Positions 7,367-16,320 are shown, counted from the stretch's first letter. The stretch is 64,000 nucleotides of DNA from Lawsonella clevelandensis (GCF_003241315.1 NZ_QFOZ01000001.1:449857-513856); one strand, 5' to 3'. The notes: a model not told the origin generated them from the letters alone. Program-made: numbers and translations.

Positions 7367-8203
7367 GTGGGGACTATGAGTTGGGCACAAACAATTGTGC
7401 TCTCTATCGTGCAGGGACTAACTGAATTCCTCCCAGTATCATCTTCTGGACACCTTAATATCGTTTCGCGTCTCTGCTGGGGAGCAGATGCTGGAGCTTC
7501 CTTCACTGCTGTCATACAACTTGGTACGGAACTGGCAGTCCTGGTCTTTTTTGCTAAAGATATTGTCCGCATTATCAAAGCGTGGTTTATTGGCCTATTC
7601 CACAAGGATCGTAGGGACAATCTTGACTACAAGATGGGGTGGTACGTCATTGTTGGTACTATCCCAATCGGTCTTATCGGATTTTTGGCAAAGGATGCTA
7701 TTCGGGACAATCTCCGCAGTCTCTGGGTAACGGCCAGTGTGCTTGTTGTGTTCTCTTTTGTTTTTATGGCAGCAGAGAAATGGGGATCGCGGAAACGCGA
7801 CTTCGACCAGCTCACAATGAAAGATTCCATCATTATGGGCTGTGCGCAATGCCTGGCACTCATTCCTGGCGTATCACGTTCCGGTGGAACTATCTCTGCA
7901 GGACTTTTTATTGGTCTTAAACGCTCAGTAGCCACCCGCTATAGTTTTCTTCTGGCTATTCCAGCAGTGTTAGCTTCCGGCATTTTCTCCCTACCAGATG
8001 CTTTTAACCCCACACATGGTCAGGCAGCAACTAGTTCTCAGCTAGGTGTGGGTGTTGTTATTGCTTTTATTCTGGGATATATCTCTATCGCATGGCTATT
8101 AAAGTTTGTAGAAAAGCATTCTCTTAACTGGTTTGCGGGTTACCGCGTTATCGTTGGTGTAATAGTCCTTATTCTCCTTGGAACCGGGGTGCTTACCGCC
8201 TAG
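7367..8203 (+). CDS. uppP: Undecaprenyl-diphosphatase (BacA/UppP)
   Basis: This integral membrane enzyme removes one phosphate from undecaprenyl diphosphate, recycling the lipid carrier for peptidoglycan and other wall polymers; overproduction gives bacitracin resistance in other bacteria. It has 278 residues with several hydrophobic segments. The two signature regions are present: GLTEFLPVSSSGHLNI near residues 17-32 and ALIPGVSRSGGTISAG near 163-178, which bring the catalytic Glu, Ser, His and Arg together. GTG 7367 is chosen because AAGGAG stands five bases before it; ATG 7376 would be too far. The stop overlaps the next start (TAGTG), so the two genes are probably translated in tandem. 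Confidence 0.95.
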   Translation: MGTMSWAQTIVLSIVQGLTEFLPVSSSGHLNIVSRLCWGADAGASFTAVIQLGTELAVLVFFAKDIVRIIKAWFIGLFHKDRRDNLDYKMGWYVIVGTIPIGLIGFLAKDAIRDNLRSLWVTASVLVVFSFVFMAAEKWGSRKRDFDQLTMKDSIIMGCAQCLALIPGVSRSGGTISAGLFIGLKRSVATRYSFLLAIPAVLASGIFSLPDAFNPTHGQAATSSQLGVGVVIAFILGYISIAWLLKFVEKHSLNWFAGYRVIVGVIVLILLGTGVLTA

Positions 8204-8799
8204 TGTCTCGTCGGCTTTTTATTTTCGACCATCCGTCACGCTGCATTATTGGCGCTATTGGGGAATATCCTGATCAAAGCTACTATCTGCAAGTTGTTCA
8301 AGATGGCCAATTAGTTTCTGTAGAACTTGATGCTATGCAGCTGCGGCTTATCGCTAAACGTATTGACCAGCTTTTAGACGATGTTGCCGACTACTACAAC
8401 TTGCGGTTACCGCGTCGTGCTAGACACGTTGATGATCTTTCTCCGCTGGATCTGCCACTTGACTCAGAGTTCCTGGCGGGGACGATCGGTTTGGCGTGGA
8501 GTGAAGAAAAATCAGCTATTCTTCTTGAACTTCTTTCTTTCACCAATGGCGAATTTGATGAGAATCTCATCCTTTCCGATGATGCTGAAGAAGGACCAGA
8601 TACCGTACGCATTATGCTCAGTCCTCATTTTGCTCGGCAGTTCGCGCATCGAACTAAAATTGTTTATGCAGCTGGCCGACCATTGTGCCCACTATGCGGT
8701 GAACCGATGGATCCAGAAGGACACATTTGTGTTCGTTTGAACGGTTATCGCCGTGATCTTGGTGAGATTATTGACCGACTAACTGATTATCAGCGTTAA
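8203..8799 (+). CDS. DUF3090 family protein
   Basis: This is a conserved actinobacterial protein of unknown role with 198 residues, starting at GTG 8203 inside the uppP stop. Family features are RRLFIFDHPSRCIIGAIGEYP at the start, the RLRLIAKRIDQLLDDVA-like helix, ILLELLSF, VRIMLSPHFARQFAHRT and the C-terminal LCPLCGEPMDPEGHICVR, where three cysteines and a His could bind zinc. It precedes mshC, an order I recall as common in actinobacteria; a link to mycothiol is not shown by the sequence. A 125-bp gap follows. Confidence 0.85.
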   Translation: MSRRLFIFDHPSRCIIGAIGEYPDQSYYLQVVQDGQLVSVELDAMQLRLIAKRIDQLLDDVADYYNLRLPRRARHVDDLSPLDLPLDSEFLAGTIGLAWSEEKSAILLELLSFTNGEFDENLILSDDAEEGPDTVRIMLSPHFARQFAHRTKIVYAAGRPLCPLCGEPMDPEGHICVRLNGYRRDLGEIIDRLTDYQR

Positions 8800-8910
8800 A
8801 GTGCCACTGTCCCCCTAGTAGCTGGTTATAGATGACTGACTATAGGGGTGGAGAGGATAAGCCCTTAAAGAATCACCTGTGGCTAATCTTCGACATACAT
8901 TGCATGCCAG

Positions 8911-8923
8911 TAAACTGGTGTCC
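8911..8923 (+). promoter_or_regulatory. Putative -10 box for leaderless mshC mRNA
   Basis: TAAACT (8911-8916) fits TANNNT and is followed by seven bases and then ATG 8924. No good Shine-Dalgarno site precedes that ATG. A -35 match is weak (TTCGAC at 8889-8894, 16-base spacer). Confidence 0.4.
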
Positions 8924-10174
8924 ATGTATGCATGGCCAAAGGTTTCTGTCCCAACTCTTCCCGGTATCTCGATTCCACTTCGCCTTTACGACACCTCCGC
9001 AGGAGAGCTAACAGCCGTCACTCCTGGGGAAACTGCAGGAATGTACGTGTGCGGCATTACCCCTTATGACGCAACACATCTTGGTCACGCCGCGACCTAT
9101 GTTACTTTCGACCTCATTAATCGCATTCTTAGAGATAATGGCCACAACGTTCTTTACGTCCAAAACGTCACTGATGTTGATGACCCACTGTTCGAACGCG
9201 CAGAACGCGACGGCGTAGATTGGCGCGAATTAGGCAATGAGCAAACCGATCTATTCCGCAGCGATATGGAAGCTCTCCGCGTTATTCCACCCGACCATTA
9301 TGTCGGTGCCACAGAAGCCATTGACGAGGTTATCGAGTTTGTTCAAAAGCTATTCGATAAAGGCGCCGCATACCAGATTTCTGCTGAAGACGATCCAGAT
9401 TACCAAGATGTGTACTTCCCGGTGACGGCTACACAACAGTTCGGCTATGAATCTGGCTATGATCGTCCTACGATGGAGCACTTCTTTGCAGAACGTGGCG
9501 GTGATCCGGAACGTCCCGGAAAGAAGCATCCGCTTGATGCTTTATTGTGGCGTCAGCAGCGACCTGGTGAACCTGCATGGGATTCACCCTGGGGGGCGGG
9601 GCGCCCCGGTTGGCATATTGAGTGTGCGGCCATTGCTCTTAACCGTTTGGGAACCTCCTTTGATATTCAGGGGGGCGGCTCCGATCTAATTTTTCCTCAT
9701 CATGAGTTTTCCGCCGCGCATGTGGAAGCGGCAACTGGATGTCACCACATGGCTCGCCATTATGTCCACACTGGAATGATTGCCCTCGATGGCGTAAAGA
9801 TGTCTAAATCCTTGGGGAATCTTGTCTTTGTCTCTAAACTGCGTGCTCAGGGTGTTCACCCTGGGGCTATCCGTCTGGGTATTTATGCGGGCCACTATGC
9901 CACGGATAGAGACTGGTCGGATGAAGTTCTCGCAACAGCTGTTGAGCGTCAGAAGCGTTGGCAGCAGGCTTGTGAACGCAACAGTGGTGTTCCTGCCGTG
10001 ACTACTGTTCAGCGCGTTCGCGAAGCGCTTTCAGATGATCTCGACACGCCTCGTGCACTGGCACTCATTGATGTGTGGGCAGATGAGACATTACGAGGAT
10101 TAGGGGACGACGCTACTGCCCCCACAACTATGCGTACTCTTATCGATAGTCTTTTGGGCGTTACTCTCTATTAA
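8924..10174 (+). CDS. mshC: L-cysteine:1D-myo-inositol 2-amino-2-deoxy-alpha-D-glucopyranoside ligase MshC
   Basis: This is the third enzyme of mycothiol synthesis: it joins cysteine to GlcN-Ins with ATP. It has 416 residues and is related to cysteinyl-tRNA synthetase. Visible are MYVCGITPYDATHLGHAATY with the HIGH-type motif (about H52-H55) and a zinc Cys, DVDDPLFERAERDGVDWREL, GRPGWHIECAAIALNRLG, DLIFPHHEFSAAHVEAATG and the KMSKS loop VKMSKSLGN (about 292-296). The short C-terminus and the DATHLGHAATY signature separate MshC from CysS. ATG 8924 matches the usual N-terminus (PxLPG...LRLYDT); a longer frame runs back to GTG 8879. It ends tail to tail with the ABC gene, overlapping by four bases. 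Confidence 0.95.
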   Translation: MYAWPKVSVPTLPGISIPLRLYDTSAGELTAVTPGETAGMYVCGITPYDATHLGHAATYVTFDLINRILRDNGHNVLYVQNVTDVDDPLFERAERDGVDWRELGNEQTDLFRSDMEALRVIPPDHYVGATEAIDEVIEFVQKLFDKGAAYQISAEDDPDYQDVYFPVTATQQFGYESGYDRPTMEHFFAERGGDPERPGKKHPLDALLWRQQRPGEPAWDSPWGAGRPGWHIECAAIALNRLGTSFDIQGGGSDLIFPHHEFSAAHVEAATGCHHMARHYVHTGMIALDGVKMSKSLGNLVFVSKLRAQGVHPGAIRLGIYAGHYATDRDWSDEVLATAVERQKRWQQACERNSGVPAVTTVQRVREALSDDLDTPRALALIDVWADETLRGLGDDATAPTTMRTLIDSLLGVTLY

Positions 10175-10977
10175 TTATTAGGGGTAGTGACCGCTAGGGG
10201 AGAGGTAGTACGGTGATGGTTAAATGATGCGAAGAGATTTTCTGCAGTAGGCGAGGCTATATCATCAACGATTTTTCCGTCGGAGAGAACAATTGCTCGT
10301 TCTGCACTTGCGGCAATCTCAAGATCGTGCGTCACCATGACAATGGTTGTGCCATTGCGGTTGAGCTCGGAGAGTTCTCGGATAACAAGTGCACCGGAGG
10401 CAGAATCTAAGGCGCCTGTTGGTTCGTCAGCGAACAATACTTGTGGTTTTACTGCAAGTGCTCTGATAATGGCAACGCGTTGCCGCTGTCCACCGGATAG
10501 TTGTGCTGGGTAATAATTTTTTCTTCCTGCTAATCCAAATTTTTCAAAGAGTGCATCGAGTTCTTTTCTCGACATTTTCTTACCCACAAAACGCAGCCCT
10601 AACTTGACGTTTTCTAAGGCGGTCATGGAATCAACAAGGTTGTAGTCTTGAAAAATGAAACTTGCGTTTTTGCGTCGTACGTTACTTCTTACACGGTTAG
10701 ATGCGGTAGCTAAGTCCTTACCGCATAGTACGCAGGTACCAGAATCTGGTTTTTCTAATCCGGAAATGCAGTAAAGGAATGTGGATTTACCGGATCCGGA
10801 AGGTCCCACGATGGACACGAATTCCTGGGGGCGGACGGAAAAATCAATTCCTTTGAGGATGAGTTCTTTTTCTCTTTTCGTAATGGGGAAGGACTTTGTT
10901 AAGGCTGTCGCCTCAATGATGGTGTTCATTGTTCTAGCCGCTGCGCTATTCACTGTGTTATTTACGGTGGTGGTCAT
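10171..10977 (-). CDS. ABC transporter ATP-binding protein (MacB/LolD-like)
   Basis: This is the ATPase subunit of a type VII ABC system, with 268 residues. Walker A is GPSGSGKSTF, the Q-loop is FIFQDYNLVDSMTA, the signature is LSGGQRQRVAI, Walker B is VLFADEPTGALDSA and the switch His is in VTHDLE. The 16 residues before MNTIIEATALTKSFP are extra; ATG 10977 has AAGGA upstream and is kept, but ATG 10929 is possible. It follows the permease gene by 12 bases and the pair forms one leftward operon. Such pairs export or sense peptides and lipoproteins; the substrate here is unknown. Confidence 0.93.
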   Translation of the reverse strand: MTTTVNNTVNSAAARTMNTIIEATALTKSFPITKREKELILKGIDFSVRPQEFVSIVGPSGSGKSTFLYCISGLEKPDSGTCVLCGKDLATASNRVRSNVRRKNASFIFQDYNLVDSMTALENVKLGLRFVGKKMSRKELDALFEKFGLAGRKNYYPAQLSGGQRQRVAIIRALAVKPQVLFADEPTGALDSASGALVIRELSELNRNGTTIVMVTHDLEIAASAERAIVLSDGKIVDDIASPTAENLFASFNHHRTTSPLAVTTPNN

Positions 10978-10989
10978 TATGGCGTTCCT

Positions 10990-12408
10990 TTATCGGACGA
11001 TGGCAGTTAGTCGAAGAGTGTGTGATTCCCGCAGGGTGGGGATGACAATGGTAATGGCTAGGAGTGCGAATCCCACGGCTAGGAGGTAGTAGGTTTCATT
11101 TCCTATCCATACAGGGGATGCTCCTGGTACAGGGCCATTGTGGAGTGCAGTTCCCATTGCTAGTGCATTAATTCCGAGGATCACTGTGGAGATTACGACA
11201 GCGGCAGCAAAATAGATGAGACATTCGAATACTGCTGCCCAGCGGATAGAGGTAGTGGTTGCTCCTAGTGTTTGGAGGAGAGCAATATCGTGTTTTCTCC
11301 ATTCGTTTGTGAGATACACAGCTAGCACGCCGGCGAAAGCTGCAACGATAACGGGGGCACCAAAGACAAGAATAATTTGGCTTGTGGGGCTGACCTGAAG
11401 ATCTGCTTCGCTTGCTCCCAAAGCGATTGTCACATTTTTCGTTTGGTTTACCATTCCGAAAATGCAGCCCACAGCTGATGCCGCCACCACTAATGGGGTA
11501 ATGACTGATGTTGACACAACAGATCGACGACGGGCAGAGGTTTTCGCAAGGAGCCAACTATCTAAAAAATTCAAAGGCAGAATAGCCCCAATCAATCGCA
11601 CAACGGGCTGAATAATAATTCGGTCAGATAGCCCATAGGCCAAGAGAAGCCCCAGCCCCGTACCCCAGTATGCGGATACTATGCCGCTCAGTTTTTCTGA
11701 ATCATAAATGGGCTGTGCTTGCCCAATGGGGTGTGTTTTCCCAATGGCTATGTACCCCACAATAATGCCCGCCACGATAAGGACGGAGAAAATAATTTTT
11801 GTAACGCTGTTAGCGGGAGCTTTCTCCGGGGCTTCTGATAGGGCAACAACAGGTTCAATTCTGGTAATGCTTCGTGCCCCCAACACCAGTGATAAGAGGA
11901 GTACAAGGAATGCTGTACCAGGGCCAAAAGTCCATGCCCAGACGGTGAGTGGGTCAGAAAGTGAGGGGAGTGCGAGTAATCCTGTGTTTTTCACTAGATC
12001 TGTGAAGGAAGGCCACGTCAGATAAGCGAATATGCCACCCAGGACGGCACCCACCAAAGCACTTATAGATGCTATTCCTGTGTAACGAGCCTTCGCACTA
12101 GCAGGGGATGCTCCAATAACTTGCCAGAGTGCAATACGTCGGGAATCTCTCCGAATAGCGAGCTTCACAACGGATGGGAGACACATAAAGATGGAGATAC
12201 ATGTTAATGCTATTTGTAGCCCACCTAGTGAGGAAAACTGTTCTCCAGCTTCTGTATCGGAGGCTTGCGCACCAACAATCGTTATTCCTAACGATAATGT
12301 GAGCATCCACGAGGCAATGAGCGTCATGATGAGAACTGAGAGACTCATCGGTCTGAGATCGCGGATTTCTTTAAACACGAACAATCTACCTTTAACCGCA
12401 TCAAACAA
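10990..12408 (-). CDS. FtsX-like ABC transporter permease
   Basis: This is a membrane subunit of 472 residues partnered with the ATPase just downstream. The first membrane segment is LSVLIMTLIASWMLTLSLGITIVG. Two FtsX-type cores are seen: one around MCLPSVVKLAIRRDSRRIALWQVIGASPASAKAR-type sequence and a second around VLAVYLTNEWRKHDIALLQTLGATTTSIRW, each with the RR/RxxxALLxxLGA pattern of this family. I count about ten hydrophobic segments by eye, as in two-repeat permeases. Start uncertain: ATG 12408 lacks a ribosome site, while GTG 12378 follows AAAGGT and would give MFKEIRDLRP. Confidence 0.88.
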   Translation of the reverse strand: MFDAVKGRLFVFKEIRDLRPMSLSVLIMTLIASWMLTLSLGITIVGAQASDTEAGEQFSSLGGLQIALTCISIFMCLPSVVKLAIRRDSRRIALWQVIGASPASAKARYTGIASISALVGAVLGGIFAYLTWPSFTDLVKNTGLLALPSLSDPLTVWAWTFGPGTAFLVLLLSLVLGARSITRIEPVVALSEAPEKAPANSVTKIIFSVLIVAGIIVGYIAIGKTHPIGQAQPIYDSEKLSGIVSAYWGTGLGLLLAYGLSDRIIIQPVVRLIGAILPLNFLDSWLLAKTSARRRSVVSTSVITPLVVAASAVGCIFGMVNQTKNVTIALGASEADLQVSPTSQIILVFGAPVIVAAFAGVLAVYLTNEWRKHDIALLQTLGATTTSIRWAAVFECLIYFAAAVVISTVILGINALAMGTALHNGPVPGASPVWIGNETYYLLAVGFALLAITIVIPTLRESHTLRLTAIVR

Positions 12409-12456
12409 TGTAAAGGCTACGCATATACACTGAAGAAAACACGTATAGCCCAGCAG

Positions 12457-12485
12457 ATTATAAGATCTGTATCTTTCTATGAGAA
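12457..12485 (-). promoter_or_regulatory. Putative promoter of the ABC operon
   Basis: A perfect -10 box TATAAT lies at 12462-12457 on the minus strand, with TTCTCA at 12485-12480 as a weak -35 and a 17-base spacer. Transcription would start near 12450, about 40 bases before the first permease start. Confidence 0.5.
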
Positions 12486-12565
12486 AACCCTTACGTGTCG
12501 TCGCGGTAAAGAAAACGACAGAGCATACTTGTTAAATACACGGTATAGAGAACGGATTGTGATTC

Positions 12566-13225
12566 ATGAGCACTCTCAGTGCAGTCCTGTGGGATATGGA
12601 TGGGACTCTCGTCGATACTGAGATTCTTTGGGATAAAGCTATTTACGGCGCAATGGAGGAGATAGGATCTCCACTCACTCCCGCACAGCGCGCCCGTACG
12701 GTGGGAATGAGTATGGATAATCTGCTGCGCACTCTTGCTGGTTTTGCGGGGAGCACCGATGAGACACTGGTACGCACCATTAATGACAAGATTCTTACTG
12801 CTATGAGCAGACTCTATACAACGGAGATGCACTGGCAGCCGGGCGCCCAAGAACTCGTTAATGAATTACACGCAGCAGGTATTCCACAAGCACTTGTCAC
12901 TAATACAAAACGGGTTCTTACGCGCGTGGCTCTACAGACTATCGGCAGTGAGAACTTTGCTGTAAGTGTTTGTGGTGACGAGGTCCCGGCGGGGAAACCT
13001 GCTGCAGATCCTTATGTAAAGGCTGCTACTATGCTATGCCTTCCACCAGAATCCTGTTTAGTTATCGAGGACAGTATGACGGGTATTTCTGCTGGATTGG
13101 CTGCTGGCTGTCATGTACTGGGAATACATACTGACAACAGACTTGATTCAGGTGAAGATTACGAAATCTGGGATTCTCTGCTCGGTGTTAGCGTGCAGGA
13201 TCTCCGTCGTTATATGTCTATCTGA
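12566..13225 (+). CDS. HAD-superfamily phosphatase (beta-phosphoglucomutase/Gph-like)
   Basis: This is a cytoplasmic haloacid-dehalogenase-type hydrolase of 219 residues. Motif I is LWDMDGTLVDTE with both catalytic Asp, motif II lies in ALVTNTKR, motif III is the Lys in GDEVPAGKPAADPY and motif IV is VIEDSMTGISAGLAAG; a helical cap domain sits between I and II. The substrate cannot be told. It precedes hisE and hisG, the order I recall in C. glutamicum (cg1700-cg1699-cg1698), so a role in phosphate ester clean-up or histidinol-phosphate chemistry is possible but unproven. Confidence 0.9.
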   Translation: MSTLSAVLWDMDGTLVDTEILWDKAIYGAMEEIGSPLTPAQRARTVGMSMDNLLRTLAGFAGSTDETLVRTINDKILTAMSRLYTTEMHWQPGAQELVNELHAAGIPQALVTNTKRVLTRVALQTIGSENFAVSVCGDEVPAGKPAADPYVKAATMLCLPPESCLVIEDSMTGISAGLAAGCHVLGIHTDNRLDSGEDYEIWDSLLGVSVQDLRRYMSI

Positions 13226-13280
13226 CTTACACAGCAATATAAGTAACTAGGCACGTCAGAAAAGTGGAATAATAGGAATT

Positions 13281-13544
13281 GTGAAAAATTTCGAAGACCT
13301 ATTCACCGAACTTCTTGATAAATCCGTTAACCGTCCTGCGGGCTCCGGCACTGTTGCAGCATTGGATGGTGGTATTCATTCTTTGGGGAAGAAGGTCGCG
13401 GAAGAGGCTGGGGAGGTATGGCTGGCGGCTGAATACCAGTCCGATGATGAACTCTCAGAAGAGATCTCTCAGCTTATCTATTGGCTTCAGGTCATTATGG
13501 TGAAGCGTGGTCTCACCCCGGACGATATATACAAATTCCTCTAA
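13281..13544 (+). CDS. hisE: Phosphoribosyl-ATP diphosphatase
   Basis: This is the second step of histidine synthesis: phosphoribosyl-ATP to phosphoribosyl-AMP plus diphosphate. It has 87 residues, the normal size for a stand-alone HisE of the MazG-like all-helical fold. Family marks are FEDLFTELLDKSVNRPAGSGT, KKVAEEAGEVWLAAEYQSD with the metal-binding EExxE pattern, and SQLIYWLQVIMVKRGLTPDD. The GTG start at 13281 follows TAGGAA. HisG follows after 22 bases, so the two are one operon. Confidence 0.96.
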   Translation: MKNFEDLFTELLDKSVNRPAGSGTVAALDGGIHSLGKKVAEEAGEVWLAAEYQSDDELSEEISQLIYWLQVIMVKRGLTPDDIYKFL

Positions 13545-13566
13545 TCGACGCTGAAAGGTAGCTGCC

Positions 13567-14424
13567 GTGCTGCGTATTGCCATTCCGAATAAAGGCGCCC
13601 TTTCTGAGCCTGCTCAGGAGATGCTGAAAGAAGCGGGATACCGTTCCCGCTCAGATCATAAAGATCTCACCGTAGTGGACTCCTCCAATGGAGTTGAATT
13701 TTTCTATCTTCGCCCCAAAGACATTGCTATCTATGTTGGTAATGGGCAGCTTGATCTTGGCATTACCGGCCGTGATCTCGCCATCGAATCGCAGGCTCCT
13801 GTCCGTGAACGCCTTGGTTTAGGTTTTGGCGCATCTAAATTCCGGTATGCTGCCCCCGCTAACGAAGAGTGGACTGTCGATAAGATTGCCGGTAAAACTA
13901 TTGCTTCTGCTTACCCCAATCTCACCCGGTCAGATCTTAAAAACCGGGGTATGGACGCTCGTGTTATCCGCCTCGACGGAGCTGTCGAAATTTCCATTCA
14001 GTTGGGTGTCGCCGATTGCATCGCTGACATTGTGGAATCGGGTCGTACCTTGCGTGCGCATGGTCTGGCACCATTTGGCGAGCCGCTGTGCGAATCTGAG
14101 GCAGTTCTTATTGAGCGTGACGGCGGCGCGGATACTTCTGAATTAACTCGTGCTAAAGATACACTAACGGGCCGCATACAGGGTGTATCGTATGCGAAGA
14201 AATACCTCATGCTGGACTATGACTGCCCGCGTGAGCTCCTCGATAAGGCTATCGAGCTAAGCCCCGGTATACAGTCTCCAACTGTTTCGCCACTATCGAA
14301 TGATGGCTGGGTGGCTGTTCGCGCTATGGTGCCGCGTCACGGTATCAATGCTCTTATGGATGAGCTCCACGAACTTGGTGCTAGCGCAATTCTCGCATCA
14401 GACTTGCGCACATGCCGTCTTTAG
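13567..14424 (+). CDS. hisG: ATP phosphoribosyltransferase, long form
   Basis: This is the first and feedback-controlled step of histidine synthesis, joining ATP and PRPP. It has 285 residues: the catalytic part starts LRIAIPNKGALSEPAQEMLKEAGY, with GITGRDLAIES, ASAYPNLTRS and the PRPP-site ADCIADIVESGRTLRAHGL; after about residue 205 comes the HisG-C regulatory domain (SPTVSPLSNDGWVAVRAMV) that binds histidine. The long form does not need HisZ. The GTG start at 13567 follows GAAAGG. The order hisE-hisG is typical of Mycobacteriales. Confidence 0.97.
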   Translation: MLRIAIPNKGALSEPAQEMLKEAGYRSRSDHKDLTVVDSSNGVEFFYLRPKDIAIYVGNGQLDLGITGRDLAIESQAPVRERLGLGFGASKFRYAAPANEEWTVDKIAGKTIASAYPNLTRSDLKNRGMDARVIRLDGAVEISIQLGVADCIADIVESGRTLRAHGLAPFGEPLCESEAVLIERDGGADTSELTRAKDTLTGRIQGVSYAKKYLMLDYDCPRELLDKAIELSPGIQSPTVSPLSNDGWVAVRAMVPRHGINALMDELHELGASAILASDLRTCRL

Positions 14425-14448
14425 ATGTCACAGACATAACACTAAGCA

Positions 14449-15321
14449 CTAATGTTGTGCCTCTCCTGGCCATCCTGGATAGTCCGGAGTGTCACCGCCA
14501 AACTCTGGGCAATACTGTTGGAATGCGCACCAGCCGCAGAGTTTAGATTTTTGTGTGGGAAAATCCCCGTTTACTCCACACTTTCTTACGCGGTTCCACA
14601 GGTCGACGACTTCTTTTTCTGTATCAATAAGATCTGGGATAGAAGGCTGGCTTATCATCGTTTCACCAGTTTTCAGATAAATAAGTTTCATCTGATCAGG
14701 TAAAGCTCCGTAGATACGCCAGTACATCAGACTGTAAAGCCGCATCTGGAATTTAACTGATCCAGCATAGCGAGGGAGAGGTTTCTTCCCCGTTTTATAG
14801 TCCACAATGCGTACTTCACCCGTGGGAGCAATATCCAACCGATCAATAAACCCACGTACGGGTGTATTGTCCGGCAGCATAACGTGAACGTATTTTTCTC
14901 GCCCGGCAGGATCGAACCGGCAAGGGTCTTCCACTCGGTAATAATTAAAAATAAGGGCGGCGCAATCGTTGAGGAAACGACGCTCTTCTTCTTGTGGGAT
15001 TACCGACGTGTCCTCTTTCGCGTGCAGCTCTCTAAAGATTGTGGGAAGAAGATCAATCGCAGCGGAAGGGATACGCTCTGCTAGTGGGAGATCAAAGAGC
15101 CGTTCGAATACAGCATGTACAACAGTTCCTTTGAACTGTGCTTCTGTTGTTGGCTCGGGAAAACGATCAATAGAACGAAAACGGTAGAGTAGCGGGCACT
15201 GCCGAAAATCATTAGCACGGGAGGCAGATAAAGCAAGGGGCTTTAATGCAGTAGGCTTAGGGAGTTGGGAAATTTTTGGAGTTTCCTGGGTAGCAGTCTC
15301 ACTTGTCTGTTCGTTCGTCAT
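14449..15321 (-). CDS. RecB-like PD-(D/E)XK nuclease with Fe-S cysteines
   Basis: This is a stand-alone nuclease domain of 290 residues like mycobacterial Rv2119. After a 30-residue variable N-terminus come LSASRANDFRQCPLLYRFRS, GTVVHAVFERLFDLP, GFIDRLDIAPTGEVRIVDYKTGKKP holding the catalytic Asp and DYKTGK, the motif KFQMRLYSLMYWRIYG (QxxxY type) and the tail LCGWCAFQQYC. One Cys in FRQC and three at the tail match the 4Fe-4S pattern of AddB, Cas4 and Dna2 nucleases. No helicase is fused or adjacent. It is divergent from trmI with 63 bases between. Its true role in DNA repair is inferred. Confidence 0.9.
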   Translation of the reverse strand: MTNEQTSETATQETPKISQLPKPTALKPLALSASRANDFRQCPLLYRFRSIDRFPEPTTEAQFKGTVVHAVFERLFDLPLAERIPSAAIDLLPTIFRELHAKEDTSVIPQEEERRFLNDCAALIFNYYRVEDPCRFDPAGREKYVHVMLPDNTPVRGFIDRLDIAPTGEVRIVDYKTGKKPLPRYAGSVKFQMRLYSLMYWRIYGALPDQMKLIYLKTGETMISQPSIPDLIDTEKEVVDLWNRVRKCGVNGDFPTQKSKLCGWCAFQQYCPEFGGDTPDYPGWPGEAQH

Positions 15322-15328
15322 AATTGGC

Positions 15329-15334
15329 AGCGTA
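15329..15334 (-). promoter_or_regulatory. Putative -10 box for leaderless RecB-like mRNA
   Basis: TACGCT on the minus strand is separated by exactly seven bases from ATG 15321, and no ribosome site precedes that ATG. The geometry equals that at 4.14 kb and mshC. No -35 box is seen. Confidence 0.35.
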
Positions 15335-15384
15335 CACGGTTAGTGCAACATAGCCCTTTTCCGCAATTGTAGTAGAGGAGAATA

Positions 15385-16224
15385 ATGCGTTCTCAAGGCC
15401 CTTTCGCAGAAGGTGACCGTGTCCAGCTCACAGACTCGAAGAGCCGTCATATTACGCTGACGCTACAAGCAGGGGAGCGCTACCATACTCATCAAGGTTT
15501 CATCTCTCATGATGACATTATTGGTCAGCCGGAGGGATCCTCTATTGAGTCTTCTGCTGGTGGCCATTATCTTGCACTTCGGCATCTTCTCGTCGACTAC
15601 ACACTGTCTATGCCTCGCAGTGCGGCTGTAGTGTATCCAAAGGATGCTGCGCAGATTCTTATGGAGGGAGATATCTTCCCCGGTGCTCGTGTATTAGAAG
15701 CCGGCGCTGGTTCTGGTGCTCTCACATGTTCTCTGCTCCGTGCTATCGGTCCTACCGGCCACCTGTACTCCTATGAGATCCGTGCTGACCACCTACAGGT
15801 AGCGGAACGCAATGTTGTCGATTTCTATGGAGAGCACCCCGATTCTTGGACTCTCCGAGAAGGCGATTTAGCGCAAGTTACCAGAGATGACATATCTGAT
15901 GGTGTGGATCGAATTATTCTCGATATGTTGAATCCGGAAGAGTGCCTACCAGCTGTTAAAGACCTTATTAATCCAGGTGGTGTACTTATCTGCTACGTCA
16001 CCACAGTGACACAACTGTCGCGTTTTATTGAGGCTCTTCGTGCGCAACAGTGCTGGACGGAACCCCGCGCTTGGGAAAGTTTTGTGCGGGAATGGCATGT
16101 TGTTGAGCTCGCAGTTCGTCCGGAGCACCGTATGCAGGCGCATACTGCTTTCCTTATTTCCACCAGGCGGCTCGCTGATGGTACAAAGCCTCTTCCGCCA
16201 CGCCGAAAAGCACGCCGCTCTTAA
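15385..16224 (+). CDS. trmI: tRNA (adenine(58)-N1)-methyltransferase TrmI
   Basis: This SAM-dependent enzyme methylates A58 in the T loop of tRNA as a tetramer. It has 279 residues. An N-terminal beta domain (EGDRVQLTDSKSRHITLTLQAG) carries the family H-x-G stretch (YHTHQGFISHDDIIGQPEGS), then RSAAVVYPKDAAQILMEGDIFPG, the SAM motif VLEAGAGSGALTCSLL (about 103-118), YSYEIRADH and DRIILDMLNPEECLP. The ATG start has GAGGAG five bases upstream. It directly precedes arc, as in mycobacteria (Rv2118c next to mpa). Confidence 0.95.
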   Translation: MRSQGPFAEGDRVQLTDSKSRHITLTLQAGERYHTHQGFISHDDIIGQPEGSSIESSAGGHYLALRHLLVDYTLSMPRSAAVVYPKDAAQILMEGDIFPGARVLEAGAGSGALTCSLLRAIGPTGHLYSYEIRADHLQVAERNVVDFYGEHPDSWTLREGDLAQVTRDDISDGVDRIILDMLNPEECLPAVKDLINPGGVLICYVTTVTQLSRFIEALRAQQCWTEPRAWESFVREWHVVELAVRPEHRMQAHTAFLISTRRLADGTKPLPPRRKARRS

Positions 16225-16320
16225 TACCTTCTGAATTACCCTAGAAGATAATAGATATACATGCTGGTATCTCGTTAGGATCGTAGTCCTTATCCACCAC
16301 AACGTATGTAGTTGTTGAAT

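Noticed and set aside
8811..8848. CCCCTA/TAGGGG inverted repeat as terminator after the DUF3090 gene
   Set aside because: The six-base arms are far apart and no T run follows.
12491..12850. Open frame of 119 codons on the minus strand
   Set aside because: It lies across the start of the HAD phosphatase on the other strand; no homology or ribosome site is seen.
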